Positions 32,801 through 42,318 of a stretch of 64,000 bases of DNA are shown here, in pieces. The DNA comes from Rhodospirillaceae bacterium (GTDB lineage: Bacteria > Pseudomonadota > Alphaproteobacteria > Rhodospirillales > Magnetospirillaceae): positions 1-64,000 of the forward strand of contig JAITNJ010000037.1 of assembly GCA_031290545.1 (NCBI GenBank), given 5' to 3'. Position numbers and translations under genes: made by a program. How positions within the stretch are numbered: position 1 is the first letter of the stretch; each line of letters starts with the position of its first letter. The notes beneath the pieces were generated by a model. That model ran no database searches, had not been told where the DNA came from, and was given only the letters and a program-made list of their open reading frames with translations.

Positions 32801-33367
32801 GATTGGCAACCCATGGCGTTGTAATTCAATGTAGAATCTATTTGAAAAAGCTACATTCAGTCGGTTTAAAATGATTTTTGCTCTATCAATTCGCCCTTCT
32901 CCTAATAACCTTCCGATTATGCCTAACGGACCACCTGATAGTGCAATCAATCCGTCGTTATGTAATTCCAAATCAATTAAACTGACTTGTGGTATTTCGT
33001 TTTTATCAATATTTAAAAAAGCCTTAGATATCAATTTTAGTAAATTGCTGTAACCAACTTCATTTTGCACAAGCAATACAAGCTGATCCGACGAAACTAA
33101 CTGTTGTTCGTGACTATAACCAATCCATTTTACATCCTTGTCTTCATGTCGAATTTGCAGTTGTATTCCTATGATCGGTTGAATTCCAGCTTCTGCACAA
33201 TATATTGAAAATTCTAATCCGCCAAATAAATTTCCAGTATCAGTCATCGCCACTGCTGGCATATTCATGTCTTGACAGAGTTTAATCAGTTCATTGATTT
33301 TAACAGCGCCTTCAGCTAACGAATAAGCAGTATGAACGCGCAAATGAATAAAATTAGCATGTGACAT
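29888..33367 (-). CDS. dnaE: DNA polymerase III alpha subunit
   Basis: Replicative polymerase subunit. The 1159-residue DnaE1 form starts with the PHP domain (HLRVHTAYSLAEGAVKI). It has the palm catalytic aspartates in MPDFDIDFCHENRE, the thumb/fingers GPGRGSGAGSIVAWAL and YRPGPMDN segments, tandem HhH motifs, a beta-clamp binding region and a C-terminal OB fold (VKLAGIVNDKQERISNRGSKYAFLNMSD). The length is normal and no gaps are seen. Its ATG overlaps the GTG start of the divergent ABC transporter by seven bases. It occupies the conserved proS-lolC-lolD-dnaE position, but downstream of lolD a plus-strand gene is inserted. Confidence 0.96.
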   Translation of the reverse strand: MSHANFIHLRVHTAYSLAEGAVKINELIKLCQDMNMPAVAMTDTGNLFGGLEFSIYCAEAGIQPIIGIQLQIRHEDKDVKWIGYSHEQQLVSSDQLVLLVQNEVGYSNLLKLISKAFLNIDKNEIPQVSLIDLELHNDGLIALSGGPLGIIGRLLGEGRIDRAKIILNRLNVAFSNRFYIELQRHGLPIEEMIEPYLINFADHYDIPLVATNEPFFIDSGMYEAHDALLCIAGGNFVSQNDRRRVTPNHYFKSAEEMQKLFYDLPEAINNTLMIAKRCVFLLEKKKPLFPSFPTKGMTEVEMLRKMSIEGLERRLETHIYLPEMSSNEREQIKKPYYERMNNELNIIIQMGFPGYFLIVADFIQWSKANGVPVGPGRGSGAGSIVAWALTITDLNPLRWGLLFERFLNPERISMPDFDIDFCHENREKTIRYVQHKYGYNNVAQIITFGKLQARAVLRDVGRVLQMPYDQIDHICKLVPNNPADQMILSDAIEGEPLLKKMQQKDEQIAHLFDICMKLEGLYRHASTHAAGIVIGDRPLNELVPLYLDNKSDMPVTQFNMKWIEFTSLIKFDFLSLKTLTVIYRCVEIIKKNTGIEIDMSTIPLDDKRTYEMLSNGETVGVFQLESLGMSDVLCKMHADRFEDIIAVVALYRPGPMDNISYYISVKHKKESPDYLHPCLEKILKETHGIMIYQEQVMQIAQELSGYTLGDADLLRRAIGKKIQIEMDFQRKIFVDGAISRCVDKNIASEIFDQISKFAGYGFNKSHAAAYALIAYQTAWLKANYPVAFMAASMTCDIDNTDKLSGFRQELDRLKIKLLPPDINKSGQDFLMESIGIEDWAVRYALAALKNIGTTAMKSIVIERDVHGIFLDIEDFIRRVDLKNINKRQMENLVRAGVFDSLNSNRAQVFEGIEMILHESQIIAGDRESGQPWLFNDTFTSIKLKLPNKSEWTTLEKLQNEFEAIGFYLLAHPMDAYKDSLSRIGVLNSNELMYHLLSGGKNRVKLAGIVNDKQERISNRGSKYAFLNMSDSTGMFKVIIFNNLLMSTQDPLTFDKPLLITVDASIENKRLQLIGKKIENFDLKITKAVTGIKIFIRNAISLDSVKLLLTKKKQGRDYIILVIQTEKHEVDIRLNGGFVLSKTIMSDIKMLPNVVKVQEL

Positions 33368-35193
33368 ATAGTGTTATTCAAAAAATATCTATTAAAAAAA
33401 TATATAACTTATACAATAAAATCTTATGGATCAATTTTGGATTTATTTTTTTGATAAAATTCTTTCCGTGGCGAAAATTTTGGAAATTGACAGCGATCTA
33501 TTATTGGTCGTCAGAAGAACGCTGGTCTGCACGTGGTTTATTAGCTATAATCGTAACTCTTGAGCTAACTATAGTTTACGCTAATGTCGTTCTTAACGAA
33601 TGGAATAATCTATTTTATAATGCATTACAAAATCTCGACGGAGAAGCAATTATACACCAATTATTTCGTTTTAGTTATATAGCTACAATTTTCATAATTA
33701 TCTCTGTATACAATACTTATTTAAATCAAATGCTAACCCTTCGTTGGCGACGATGGCTTACAGAATTTTTTATTACTAATTGGTTAAACAACAATGCTTA
33801 TTTTCACATGCAATTTGCATGTGATGCAATAGATAATCCAGATCAACGAATCGCAGAAGACTTAGAACTTTTTGTAATAAACACTGTAAATCTTACGCTA
33901 GGTTTACTTAACTCAATAGTAACATTGGCTTCTTTTTTTACAATTCTATGGACCCTTTCTGGATCACTAAATTTTGTTTTATTTGAACAACAAATTAACA
34001 TTCCAGGATACTTATTATGGGTAGCTTTTATCTATGCTACAATTGGAACTTTTTTTATCAACAAACTAGGATTACCATTAATTAATCTAAATTTTAATCA
34101 TCAACGTTTTGAAGCGGATTTTCGTTTCAGTCTTGTAAGATTTCGTGAAAACGCCGAAATGATATCACTATATGGAGGTGAGAAGCGAGAGAGCGAAAAT
34201 TTTCAAAAAATATTTAATTTTATAATACAAAACTGCTTAGCGCTAATGCGACGCCAAAAGACTCTAAATATATTCACAATCAGTTACGGTCAAATTGCCA
34301 TTATATTTCCGTTTATCGTAGCATTACCACGCTATTTAAGCAAAGCTATTACGTTGGGCGGGCTTATGCAAATAGCATCAGCATTTGGGCACATACAATC
34401 TGCTTTATCTTTTATTATTACATCTTATTCAGGTATAGCAGGGTGGCGTTCTGTAATTGATCGTTTAATTTCATTTCAAAGCACTATAGACAAGCCAATT
34501 TCAAATAATAAAGTTACATGCAAAATTACCATACATAAAAAATTTACTAAAACACTAGAAATAAAGGATCTGGATCTGTATTTACCAACTGGCAAACCGT
34601 TTATTAAAAATACCAACCTAACAATAAAAACTGGTGAAACTGTGCTAATTACAGGCCCATCAGGAAGTGGTAAGTCTACTTTGTTTAGAGCTTTAGCTGG
34701 ACTTTGGCCTTTTGGTTCTGGGCAGATTATTATTCCAGTAAATTCAAAAATAATGTTTCTTCCGCAAAAACCTTATATACCTCAGGGAAACTTCATCGAA
34801 GTTTTGAGTTATCCTGATTTGAGTTATCCTGAATTGATCAGTGATATTAACAACGAAATTAAATACCAAATATTAATTGACTGCGGTCTAAGTCAATTTA
34901 TCAAAAGATTAAATGAATATCAAAATTGGGCAACGACACTTTCTCCAGGTGAACAGCAATGCGTTGCCTTTGCTCGTGTTTTATTAAAACGGCCTGATTG
35001 GATTTTTCTTGATGAATCCACCTCTTCAATCAACATTAAATTGGAGCAAACACTTTACACCAAATTAAGACAAAGAATATCAGATCTAACAATAGTAAGT
35101 ATAGGACATCGAACAAGTCTCTCTGACTATCACAAACGAAAAATAGAATTGCAAATACATAAAGATGGTCTCTCTTATCTAAAAGATAAATAA
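33361..35193 (+). CDS. ABC transporter, fused permease-ATPase, YddA/SbmA-like (ABC_membrane_2)
   Basis: Half-transporter with six-helix transmembrane domain and C-terminal ATPase, expected to act as a homodimer in the inner membrane. The 610 residues match E. coli YddA over their length: SEERWSARGLLAIIV, LNEWNNLFYNALQ, LTLRWRRWLTEFF and NPDQRIAEDLELFV, the last being the family hallmark shared with SbmA/BacA and peroxisomal ABCD proteins. The nucleotide-binding domain has Walker A GPSGSGKST, signature LSPGEQQ and Walker B WIFLDEST. The substrate is unknown; relatives carry peptides, cobalamin or very-long-chain acyl groups. A 15-bp tandem duplication (34804-34833) repeats LSYPD/LSYPE. The start is uncertain: the only early candidate, GTG 33361, overlaps dnaE, and the next in-frame ATG is near codon 120. 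Confidence 0.87.
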   Translation: MTYSVIQKISIKKIYNLYNKILWINFGFIFLIKFFPWRKFWKLTAIYYWSSEERWSARGLLAIIVTLELTIVYANVVLNEWNNLFYNALQNLDGEAIIHQLFRFSYIATIFIIISVYNTYLNQMLTLRWRRWLTEFFITNWLNNNAYFHMQFACDAIDNPDQRIAEDLELFVINTVNLTLGLLNSIVTLASFFTILWTLSGSLNFVLFEQQINIPGYLLWVAFIYATIGTFFINKLGLPLINLNFNHQRFEADFRFSLVRFRENAEMISLYGGEKRESENFQKIFNFIIQNCLALMRRQKTLNIFTISYGQIAIIFPFIVALPRYLSKAITLGGLMQIASAFGHIQSALSFIITSYSGIAGWRSVIDRLISFQSTIDKPISNNKVTCKITIHKKFTKTLEIKDLDLYLPTGKPFIKNTNLTIKTGETVLITGPSGSGKSTLFRALAGLWPFGSGQIIIPVNSKIMFLPQKPYIPQGNFIEVLSYPDLSYPELISDINNEIKYQILIDCGLSQFIKRLNEYQNWATTLSPGEQQCVAFARVLLKRPDWIFLDESTSSINIKLEQTLYTKLRQRISDLTIVSIGHRTSLSDYHKRKIELQIHKDGLSYLKDK

Positions 35194-35431
35194 AAACGTA
35201 ATGGTTATTTCAAGATGTTATAACGTTTATATAATAACTATATAAAGCAGACGGTATAACATAATCATAGAACAAATAAATTATCGGCATCATCATAATA
35301 ATAAGTGAAATAAAAAATTTTAATGTTTGAGCTGTTAATATGTTATTAATATCGTACTTATAATAATAGGCGCACAATACTCAAACAGTATTTAAAATAA
35401 CAGACATTTTTTATTTTTATCTGCAAAGTAA

Positions 35432-36118
35432 TTAATTACTAAAATCTTGCAAACGACCATTATGTAAGACTAATACTCGATCCATTCTATGTGTTAATTC
35501 AGAATTATGAGTAGCAATAATAGCCGTTAATCCAACATCCTTAGCCATATTTAGCAATTCTTTGAATATAATATTAGATGTCTTATGATCAAGATTTCCT
35601 GTTGGCTCATCAGCTAATAGCAAACATGGTTTGTTAGCTAAAGCACGAGCTATAGCGACGCGTTGTTGTTCTCCGCCAGATAGTTGACCTGGATGATGAT
35701 CTGCGCGTGACAACAAATCCATTTTATTCAAAAGATCTAGCCCATAGTCTGTTGCCTTTTGTCGTGATACCCCAGCAATCATCTGTGGCAACACAATGTT
35801 TTCAATCGCTGAAAATTCCGGTAGCAAACGATGGTGCTGATAAACAAATCCCAATTGATCACGTCGAATAATTGTTCGACGATAATCAGATAATTTACCG
35901 CACGATTCTTTACAGAAATACACTTCCCCTTCATTAGGATGTTCTAAAAGACCAGCAATCTGTAAAAGAGTTGATTTTCCTGATCCTGAATTACCAACCA
36001 AAGCTACTATCTCACCAGTATGAAGTTCAAAACTGATGTCGTTAAGTACGTTTAATATACCCCCACCCTGATGAAAACTTCTCGTTACATTTTTAAAAAA
36101 AAGAATTGGCTCACTCAT
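35432..36118 (-). CDS. lolD: lipoprotein-releasing system ATPase LolD
   Basis: ATPase of the LolCDE complex that extracts lipoproteins from the inner membrane for transfer to the outer membrane. From the ATG at 36118 it has 228 residues: Walker [11 protein letters not shown]-loop [12 protein letters not shown], signature [15 protein letters not shown], Walker [13 protein letters not shown], and the H-loop [19 protein letters not shown] is typical of LolD. The start overlaps the end of lolC by eight bases, so translation is coupled. Confidence 0.94.
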   Translation of the reverse strand: MSEPILFFKNVTRSFHQGGGILNVLNDISFELHTGEIVALVGNSGSGKSTLLQIAGLLEHPNEGEVYFCKESCGKLSDYRRTIIRRDQLGFVYQHHRLLPEFSAIENIVLPQMIAGVSRQKATDYGLDLLNKMDLLSRADHHPGQLSGGEQQRVAIARALANKPCLLLADEPTGNLDHKTSNIIFKELLNMAKDVGLTAIIATHNSELTHRMDRVLVLHNGRLQDFSN

Positions 36119-37367
36119 ACCGCAAAGCTTCAGCAGGATCAACCTTAGACGCTCTCCAAGATGGATAGATAGTGGCGATAAAAGATAAAATTAGAGCTAT
36201 TATAACTATGATTAAAACTTCTGTTTGATCAACCTTAGATGGCAATTGACTGAGAAAATAGATCTCTGCAGAAAATAATTCATGTTTCGTTAAAACCTGT
36301 AAAAATTGACGTATTTTTTCGATGTTAAGTGCAAATGCCAAACCAATAGAAACTCCACACAAAGTTCCTATTATACCAATACTAGATCCCAAAATAAAAA
36401 AAATCCGCATTATCATACCTCGTGTCGCACCAATAGTTCTCAGAATAGCAATATTACTACCATTATCATTAACCATCATGATTAGACTAGAAATAATATT
36501 GAAAGTAGCAACCAAAATTATCAACATCAGAATCAAAAACATAACATTACGTTCAACTTGAATTGCATTGAAAAATGCAATATTCACATGTTTCCAATCA
36601 TAAATACGAAAACTATTTGCAGTAACATTTTTTATATTATCAATAACATTTTTAATATTGTCTGGATTTGACAGCATTACCTGCAAATCATTAACACAAT
36701 CATGTTTCATGAAATAAATTTGAGCAATTTCAAGTGGCATAAATATAAAATTTGAATCATATTCATACATACCTACATTGAAAGTAGCAACAATCCTATA
36801 ACTTTGCATACGAGGAACAGTTCCAAATGCAGTCACGTTACCTTTAGGAGAAATAATTGTAATTGCATCGCCTATATTAAGACCTAGTTTTTCTGCAAGC
36901 CTATAACCAACGATGACTGCGTTATTATTTAAAAAACCTTTTGAATCACCAGATCTAATGTTATCTATGATAGATCCTTTTATCAACAAATCACTAGGTC
37001 TAACACCTCTCACCATTGCACCAGATACATTACCTGTTGAAGACGTCGCCATCACCTGACCTTCAATCATCGGAGTAACTTTGATTACGTTTGGTATTTG
37101 ACAAATTCTAACAATCAGATCATCAAATTCAGTTATTCCATCAATAGAAGACTTAGCATAAACCCCAATATGACCATTGAGACCGAGAATACGTGTCATC
37201 AATTCTGTACGAAAACCATTCATCACTGACATCACAATGATCAGCGTGGATACGCCTAACGTAATTCCAAGTAAAGAAAACCAAGCAATAATTGAAATGA
37301 AACAATCACGACGACGTGAACGCAAATAACGCGCCGCAACCATCCATTCAAATGCACTAAAAATCAT
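36111..37367 (-). CDS. lolC: lipoprotein-releasing system permease LolC/LolE
   Basis: Membrane subunit of the Lol exporter. The 418-residue protein has an N-terminal transmembrane helix after the conserved FEWMVAARYLRSRR, a large periplasmic MacB-like domain (about residues 50-270), and three C-terminal helices containing IAILRTIGATRGMIMRIFF and the closing [18 protein letters not shown], which is highly conserved in the LolCE family. There is one permease gene, so the complex is probably a LolF-type homodimer as in many alphaproteobacteria. It is followed by lolD and preceded by proS with a 25-bp gap, the standard order. Confidence 0.93.
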   Translation of the reverse strand: MIFSAFEWMVAARYLRSRRRDCFISIIAWFSLLGITLGVSTLIIVMSVMNGFRTELMTRILGLNGHIGVYAKSSIDGITEFDDLIVRICQIPNVIKVTPMIEGQVMATSSTGNVSGAMVRGVRPSDLLIKGSIIDNIRSGDSKGFLNNNAVIVGYRLAEKLGLNIGDAITIISPKGNVTAFGTVPRMQSYRIVATFNVGMYEYDSNFIFMPLEIAQIYFMKHDCVNDLQVMLSNPDNIKNVIDNIKNVTANSFRIYDWKHVNIAFFNAIQVERNVMFLILMLIILVATFNIISSLIMMVNDNGSNIAILRTIGATRGMIMRIFFILGSSIGIIGTLCGVSIGLAFALNIEKIRQFLQVLTKHELFSAEIYFLSQLPSKVDQTEVLIIVIIALILSFIATIYPSWRASKVDPAEALRYE

Positions 37368-37392
37368 AATATTACCAAAAATATTTTGCTAT

Positions 37393-38688
37393 TTAAGTAG
37401 CAAATCTTTTCATAATTGCTTCTATGGACAATTCTTGATACTCTCCAGTCTTACGATTTTTTAATTCAACCCGATCATTAACAATACTCCTAGGTCCAAC
37501 TATAATGCTCCAGGGCAAGCCAATAAGATCCATGTCAGTAAGTTTCACACCTACACGCTCGTCACGATCATCATAAAGAACATCATCCCCAAGATCATTG
37601 TAAAGCTTCTCGCATACAGCAGAACAACATGAATCGTTCTTTTTGAGATTAATAATCCCCAATCTGAACGGTGCAACAGATTCCGGCCATACAATGCCAG
37701 CATCATCATGAAAAGCTTCGATCAAAGCACCAACCAAACGTGAAACTCCTATGCCATAAGAACCCATTTCCAACTCTACTAGTTTTCCATTTGATCCAGT
37801 TACTTTGGCATTCATTGCTTTTGAATATTTAGTTCCAAAATTAAAAATATGACCAACTTCGATACCATGTACTTTGATTATATCATTAGTCATTTTGGTT
37901 AGATCATATTTTTCTTCTGTTACAGCACATTTATTAACAAACTCATCGATTATAAATTGTAGATCACTATCATAATCAACATCACGATTTTTCCAGTTAC
38001 TTTCAATAAGATCCCTGTGAACAAACAAAGTATCATCACCATTCTCAGCTAAAATGTGAAATTCATAAGACAGATCGCCACCGATTGGCCCGCTATCAGC
38101 CCGTGTCGGAATTGCTTTTAATCCCATACGAGTGAATGTTTTCATATAAGCTACAAACATTCTATTATAAGAACGTTTAGAGGAGAGCGAGTCAATATCG
38201 AAAGAATAACCATCTTTCATTAAAAATTCGCGACCGCGCATTACACCGAAACGTGGTCGCAATTCATCACGAAATTTCCACTGAATATGATAAAGAATCT
38301 TTGGTAGTTCACGAAAACTTTTCACGCTATCACGAAAGATTGCTGTAATCATTTCTTCATTTGTTGGACCAAACAACATCTCACGATTATGACGATCTGA
38401 AATTCGCAATAATTCTTTGCCATAATCATTATATCGTCCAGATTCTTTCCAAAGATCAGCAAGCTGAATAGTCGGCATTAACAATTCCTGAGCACCTGCT
38501 CTATTCTGCTCTTCTCGCACAATTTTTATGATCTTCTTCAGAACGCGAAGTCCTAATGGTAACCAAGCATAAATACCTGATGCAGTCTGATAGATAAGAC
38601 CTGCGCGCAACATTAAACGATGCGAAACGATCTGTGCTTCAATAGGATTTTCTTTGAGCGTAGGCATAAAATATGAAGATAACCGCAT
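37393..38688 (-). CDS. proS: prolyl-tRNA synthetase, short alphaproteobacterial type
   Basis: Charges tRNA-Pro. The 431-residue protein has class II motif 1 region [16 protein letters not shown], motif 2 ([21 protein letters not shown]), motif 3 ([17 protein letters not shown]) and the anticodon-binding domain. It lacks the roughly 180-residue INS editing domain found in E. coli-type ProRS. That short form is characteristic of alphaproteobacteria, and editing is then normally supplied by a free-standing ProXp or YbaK-type protein not seen here. First gene of the proS-lolC-lolD group. Confidence 0.95.
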   Translation of the reverse strand: MRLSSYFMPTLKENPIEAQIVSHRLMLRAGLIYQTASGIYAWLPLGLRVLKKIIKIVREEQNRAGAQELLMPTIQLADLWKESGRYNDYGKELLRISDRHNREMLFGPTNEEMITAIFRDSVKSFRELPKILYHIQWKFRDELRPRFGVMRGREFLMKDGYSFDIDSLSSKRSYNRMFVAYMKTFTRMGLKAIPTRADSGPIGGDLSYEFHILAENGDDTLFVHRDLIESNWKNRDVDYDSDLQFIIDEFVNKCAVTEEKYDLTKMTNDIIKVHGIEVGHIFNFGTKYSKAMNAKVTGSNGKLVELEMGSYGIGVSRLVGALIEAFHDDAGIVWPESVAPFRLGIINLKKNDSCCSAVCEKLYNDLGDDVLYDDRDERVGVKLTDMDLIGLPWSIIVGPRSIVNDRVELKNRKTGEYQELSIEAIMKRFAT

Positions 38689-39699
38689 TCTAACCTCTAT
38701 AATTTATTATAATGATGTGTCTGCCGTATATTTCTTCTATGAAACCAGAAATTGATCCCCTATATATGTAATTAATTCAACTGATTAAATAGAATTAAAT
38801 ACACATCTGTAAACTGTAGATTTAATCAAAGAATGAATCGTCAGTATGTTTTGAAAAAAACAATGACATAGATCATGCGAAAAATGCATATGATAACAAA
38901 TATGATACCCAGAGAAATATGAAAGTCTATTTTTTAATAGCTTCAACACACAAAGAAACTTATTTATTTGTTAATGATATTCGGTAAAATTTTAAATTTT
39001 ATGAGATTAAAATTTATTTTCCTTTCAATGACATATTAACAATTACCTATTGTCGATTATTATTAATATGAATCAGTTTAAATTCTTCAATCATTTACAT
39101 GACGTTAATGTTCATTATTTTTTTTAAACATCGCCAGTAATATATCAGTATAACATTTATTATATTGATATTTACCAAACCATTAAGATCTTTCTAACTT
39201 CAGTTTTAATTGAACAGATAACTATGTCCATTCAATAAAGAAGTACATTTAATTACTATTCATGAATTCTTAGCAAAATAAAATATTGACACCTGAATAA
39301 TTACACTTACGAATATGTTCATTCTATCTTTATGAACAATCATTTTCCATGCAAAAATAATAACAATCTCTTCATCAGAAAAATACCAAATTGTTACATT
39401 CATTCGTTGATAATTTAGATAAATCTATACTAAATTCTTCACGCCTTTTTATGTAAATTTAATATCAGTAAAATCTTTCAGATTTATATATAAAATTCTT
39501 TCAAAAATAGACTTTGGAAAGTTTATGTGCTGATAATCTATTTAAAAAACTAACTTGATATTGCGTTTTCAAATACACAGCAAAAAACAATCTATATTTA
39601 ATTATAATTAAATATAGATTCTAATTGATAATATTATCTTATAATGGTCATTATAATTTCAGATATTTCAAACAGTTTTACTATTTTTGTTAGTTATTT
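38689..39699. other. 1-kb gene desert between rnj and proS
   Basis: No reading frame of note. In Rhodospirillaceae, as I recall, this place holds a methylmalonyl-CoA epimerase gene and a small DUF1467 membrane protein gene. I found no recognisable remnant of either. The only structured element is the palindromic terminator at 39589-39620. Likely long-decayed sequence. Confidence 0.55.
39589..39620 (-). terminator. 32-bp perfect palindrome, intrinsic terminator of rnj
   Basis: Two exactly complementary 16-bp halves (aatctatatttaatta and its complement) directly adjoin. On the minus strand they are followed by gttttttgctg, giving a U-tract. It is 80 bp downstream of the rnj stop, so it is well placed to end the birA-coaX-rnj transcript. 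It contains only four G/C bases, so the stem is weak for its length. Confidence 0.65.
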
Positions 39700-41358
39700 T
39701 CAAATACGAACTAAATGTAAATCGATCAATGGTTTTTTGTGATAATTTTTCTTTAAATGTCGGCGTAATGCTATAAGTATCGCTTCTTGTATAAGATTAT
39801 CATCTGACCATTCTAAATTTAACATTTCATCAATAACTTTGTGAATAACACTAACTATCGACTCATACGCTTCTATTTCACATTTATCATCAAACAAGCC
39901 ATGATTAGAAATTTGAGGATCTTTTAATAATTTTCCAAATTTGTTAAGTACAATAGTTGCTACTACGTTACCGTTTTGCATCATTTCATGTCGATCATGC
40001 ATTATAACAGAATCTATATTTATCAGTCTTGTTCCGTCAACAATGAGTCTTCCCGTAGAAACAGTATTAACAATCTTCACATCACCAGGTGCCAACTTCA
40101 ATATTTCACCATTTTGCAAAATTACAGTCTTTGGAACACCACAATTCTTTGCAAGATTAGCATGTTCTTTAAGATGGCGTACTTCACCATGAACTGGCAC
40201 GCTAATTAATGGGCGTATCAAATTATAAAGATGAATCACCTCATCACGCCCAGGATGACCTGATACATGAACTAAATGATCATTTTCAGTTATTACTCTT
40301 ACGCCATTACTTATTAATTTATTTTGCAATTTAAAAATCGACAGCTCATTTCCAGGAATAATACGTGAAGAAAAAATTACCACATCCCCATCGGTGAGTG
40401 ATATATTACGATTAATATTATTAGCAATACGCATAAGAGCGGTACGAGGTTCTCCCTGACTACCTGTGCAAATATAGCTAATTTTGTCAACAGGAAGATC
40501 GACAGCGTCATTTTCAGTCAAAAAAAGTGGAACTTTGGATAAATATCCATTTTCGCGAGCTATCTTGTTTATTCGCCATAAGGAGCGTCCAACCAAAGCA
40601 ACATGTCTATCATTAACTTGAGCGGCTATAGCGATAGACTCAACCCGCGCAACATTACTTGCAAAACAAGTCACTGCGATGCGACTACGAAAATGACTAA
40701 ATAATTCTATAAGACTTTCTCGAACATCATATTCCGAACCTGATGTTTTTTGTTTAAAAACATTTGTTGAGTCACCGACTACAGCCAAGATACCTGAGTC
40801 TCCTAAAAATTGAAGACGTTCTATATCAGCTGGAGAACTAATTATTGGTTTTGGATCAAATTTCCAATCACCAGTATGTAATATACGCCCAAATGGTGTG
40901 TCGATAAGTAGTGAGCTTGATTCTGGAATAGAGTGTGTCTGTGCAATAAATTCAATTATAAATGATCCTAGTTGAACCCTCTCTCCTAATGATACAGTAT
41001 GAATCACAACTTCATTTTCTAATCCAGCTTCTGTCAATTTCATTCGCAATAATGACGTGGCGAAAGGAGACGCATAAACCGGACATTTCAAACGTGACCA
41101 CAAATAAACAACAGCTCCTAAATGATCTTCGTGAGCGTGAGTTAGTATTATACCTAATAAATCACTAGATCGATCAGTAATAAATGATGGATCTGGCATA
41201 AAAATCTCAACACCATGCATACTATCGTCACCGAATGACACTCCCAAATCAACAATTATCCATTTATCTCTACATCCATAGAGATTAAGATTCATTCCAA
41301 TCTCACCTGCTCCACCAAGAGGAAGAAAAACAAGTTCATTGCTATTTCTTATCTTCAT
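39700..41358 (-). CDS. rnj: ribonuclease J
   Basis: Metallo-beta-lactamase-fold RNase with 5'-3' exonuclease and endonuclease activity, used in alphaproteobacteria for 16S and 23S rRNA maturation. The 552-residue protein has motif 2 H74-A-H76-E-D78-H79 (LTHAHEDHLGA), a later GDWKFDP metal ligand, the beta-CASP region (CFASNVARVESIA, CTGSQGEPRTALMRI, SSRIIPGNE), and PVHGEVRHLKEHANLA. It starts MKIRNSNELVFLPLGGAGEIG, matching the family. The ATG overlaps the coaX stop. It sits in the conserved birA-coaX-rnj order. Confidence 0.95.
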   Translation of the reverse strand: MKIRNSNELVFLPLGGAGEIGMNLNLYGCRDKWIIVDLGVSFGDDSMHGVEIFMPDPSFITDRSSDLLGIILTHAHEDHLGAVVYLWSRLKCPVYASPFATSLLRMKLTEAGLENEVVIHTVSLGERVQLGSFIIEFIAQTHSIPESSSLLIDTPFGRILHTGDWKFDPKPIISSPADIERLQFLGDSGILAVVGDSTNVFKQKTSGSEYDVRESLIELFSHFRSRIAVTCFASNVARVESIAIAAQVNDRHVALVGRSLWRINKIARENGYLSKVPLFLTENDAVDLPVDKISYICTGSQGEPRTALMRIANNINRNISLTDGDVVIFSSRIIPGNELSIFKLQNKLISNGVRVITENDHLVHVSGHPGRDEVIHLYNLIRPLISVPVHGEVRHLKEHANLAKNCGVPKTVILQNGEILKLAPGDVKIVNTVSTGRLIVDGTRLINIDSVIMHDRHEMMQNGNVVATIVLNKFGKLLKDPQISNHGLFDDKCEIEAYESIVSVIHKVIDEMLNLEWSDDNLIQEAILIALRRHLKKNYHKKPLIDLHLVRI

Positions 41359-42128
41359 ATGCTACTATTTAATCGATAGATCTTTGAAAGACCGCGAAGA
41401 GTCAAATTTAAGTCAATATGGTCAATAGTACTACTGGCCTTAGTAAACAATGAGGCTAATCCTCCAGTAGCAACCACCGACATTGATGAACCGAATTCAT
41501 ATTTTATTCTCTTTATTATATTTTCGATCAATCCAACGTATCCCCAATAAATACCAGATTGCATTGCTGATTCCGTTGTTTTCCCAATCACAGTTTCTGG
41601 ACGACAAATTGCCACACATGGAAGTTTAGCAGCTGTCGTATGCAGAGTTTGTAGCGACAGATTTATACCAGGAGCAATAACACCACCACAATAATTCCCT
41701 TCAATATCGACAACATCAAATGTTGTAGCTGTACCAAAATCAATCACGATTAATGGGCCAGTATAATCGCTATATGCAGCTACTGAATTTACCAATCGAT
41801 CAGCACCAACCTCATGCGGATAATCAACCAACACTTTGATGCCAAGATCAACATCTTTATCACCAACAACTAACGCTTCACACCCGAAATAGTAAAAACA
41901 CAATTGTTTTAAAGAAAACAACACTGTTGGCACTACTGAAGCGATAATACAAGCTTTAACTTGTTGTCTACTAATATTTTTCATAGATAATAATTGATCT
42001 AGCCAAATACCTAACTCGTCTGCAGTCCGATTTATATCTGTAGAAAAACGCCACACGCCTTTTATTAATTCATTATCAAACAACGCAAAGACTATATTGG
42101 TATTACCAGAGTCAACAGCCAATAACAT
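41355..42128 (-). CDS. coaX: pantothenate kinase, type III
   Basis: Phosphorylates pantothenate, the first step of coenzyme A synthesis. I start at the ATG giving MLLAVDSGNTNIVFALF (257 residues), the conserved type III start with the phosphate-binding DxGNTN; another ATG lies four codons upstream. The ASKHA-fold core contains DYPHEVGADRLVNSVAAY, IDFGTATTFDVVD with the catalytic Asp region, and GGVIAPGINLSLQTLHTTAAKLP. The end overlaps the rnj ATG by four bases. Confidence 0.95.
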   Translation of the reverse strand: MLLAVDSGNTNIVFALFDNELIKGVWRFSTDINRTADELGIWLDQLLSMKNISRQQVKACIIASVVPTVLFSLKQLCFYYFGCEALVVGDKDVDLGIKVLVDYPHEVGADRLVNSVAAYSDYTGPLIVIDFGTATTFDVVDIEGNYCGGVIAPGINLSLQTLHTTAAKLPCVAICRPETVIGKTTESAMQSGIYWGYVGLIENIIKRIKYEFGSSMSVVATGGLASLFTKASSTIDHIDLNLTLRGLSKIYRLNSSI

Positions 42129-42318
42129 CTTAATTTCCATACGTAAGAAGTATATTAAGTATACACTTGATCAAAATCTTTCTTCTATAATAAATAATAT
42201 TATAAAAATGTTTTATACATACGGTTAATAAAAACACAACCGGTACCAATTTTATTTCCCAATTCTCTCTGTTTTTAAAAAATAAAGTTAAATTCGTTGT
42301 TAAATAGAAATTTAATAA

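Noticed and set aside
34804-34833. Direct repeats as part of a CRISPR or repeat array
   Set aside because: Only two adjacent in-frame copies inside a coding gene, with no spacers.
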